The position numbers and the translations under genes were made by a program. Positions 63,801-64,000 of a stretch of 64,000 bases of DNA are shown piece after piece (the first letter of the stretch is position 1; each line of letters starts with the position of its first letter). The stretch spans positions 558,001 to 622,000 of the forward strand of contig NZ_CM001023.1 of NCBI RefSeq assembly GCF_000166275.1, in the 5' to 3' direction. The stretch is from Algoriphagus machipongonensis. Lineage in GTDB: Bacteria; Bacteroidota; Bacteroidia; Cytophagales; Cyclobacteriaceae. The notes beneath the pieces were generated by a model, which worked only from the letters and a program-made list of their open reading frames with translations, did not search any database and was not told the origin of the DNA.

Positions 63801-63959
63801 GAGAAAGTTGGTATCAGAAACGCAAGAATTTACGTAAATGGTTTAAACCTTCTTACTTGGGATAAGTTAGGAGTAATGGATCCAGAATCAAGTAATTCTA
63901 CTGGACAGTATTACCCACAGGCTAGAGTAATCAATACTGGACTTTCTGTTTCATTCTAA
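60807..63959 (+). CDS. SusC/RagA-family TonB-linked outer-membrane protein
   Basis: A 1050-residue TonB-dependent transporter. Signal peptide about 1-26 ('SVLAQT'), then a carboxypeptidase-regulatory-like domain (about 29-105: '[24 protein letters not shown]'), the TonB box region and plug ('[23 protein letters not shown]', '[21 protein letters not shown]', '[35 protein letters not shown]'), then the barrel, ending with '[11 protein letters not shown]'. SusC proteins import oligosaccharides or peptides with a SusD lipoprotein, which starts 13 bases downstream. The substrate is not evident, and no sigma/anti-sigma pair precedes the gene. The 60481-60806 spacer is very AT-rich and contains no gene I can see. 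Confidence 0.96.
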   Translation: [1050 protein letters not shown]

Positions 63960-63972
63960 AAAACCCGAAATA

Positions 63973-64000
63973 ATGAAAAGAAATATAAAACACTTATTTG
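63973..64000 (+). CDS. Probable SusD/RagB-family lipoprotein, first codons only
   Basis: An ATG at 63973, 13 bases after the susC stop, begins 'MKRNIKHLF', a basic start followed by hydrophobic residues as expected of a lipoprotein signal. The position directly after susC makes a SusD homologue likely, but only nine codons are in the window. Confidence 0.6.

Overview
The window is a chromosomal stretch of an AT-rich Bacteroidota, most likely order Cytophagales and close to Algoriphagus/Cyclobacteriaceae. The assignment to genus level is inference. It rests on type IX secretion cargo with both kinds of C-terminal sorting domain, PorP/SprF proteins, a SusC protein followed by the first codons of a SusD-like gene, LytTR/LytS-type signalling, a bacterial PcrB-type prenylglyceryl-phosphate synthase, a DUF4270 lipoprotein, and repeated TAnnTTTG (-7) promoter boxes in place of E. 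coli-type -10 boxes. No tRNA, rRNA, CRISPR array, prophage or intact insertion sequence is visible.

Layout. 1-6 kb: end of a glycosyltransferase, an OsmC peroxidase, a nested repeat array, a SIMPL-domain/RlmF pair, an M14 metallopeptidase and an L-Ala-D/L-Glu epimerase. 6-10 kb: a two-component pair and lysA. 10-14.6 kb: a gliding/T9SS locus in which an SprB-repeat type B cargo lies between two PorP/SprF paralogues. 14.8-22.4 kb: an accessory block with a VioB-like ferritin-fold protein and its partner on the minus strand, diverging from an OsmC-FIST-adenylate cyclase operon, then an MscS channel and a lipoprotein. 22.4-33.3 kb: a repeat-bearing spacer, a GH43 lipoprotein, ileS-lspA, a SNF2 helicase and a PIN-PhoH protein. 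33.3-34.5 kb: a decayed beta-barrel pseudogene and a small secreted protein. 34.5-42 kb: two LytTR regulators, a LytS-like kinase, uvrA, a lytic transglycosylase and a LOG-family protein. 42-49.5 kb: a YkgJ-holin-PcrB cluster, an AraC regulator, an acyl-CoA dehydrogenase, and the panC-panD-flippase-peptidase series. 49.6-56.9 kb: a truncated GT5-like protein overlapping a DUF4270 lipoprotein gene, glmS, a Kazal lipoprotein, a 1.1-kb repeat-rich spacer, prfA and a GNAT. 56.9-64 kb: a large T9SS type A Asp-box protein, a DUF3365 haem protein, and susC leading into a susD-like gene cut by the window end.

Most genes are household or envelope functions. The parts that stand out are the OsmC-FIST-cyclase operon beside the VioB-like pair, the PorP/cargo/PorP sandwich, the GT5-like protein lacking its glucan-synthase signature, and two families of modular hairpin-rich intergenic repeats (1.1-1.5 kb; 22.8-23.0 kb and 54.2-54.9 kb).
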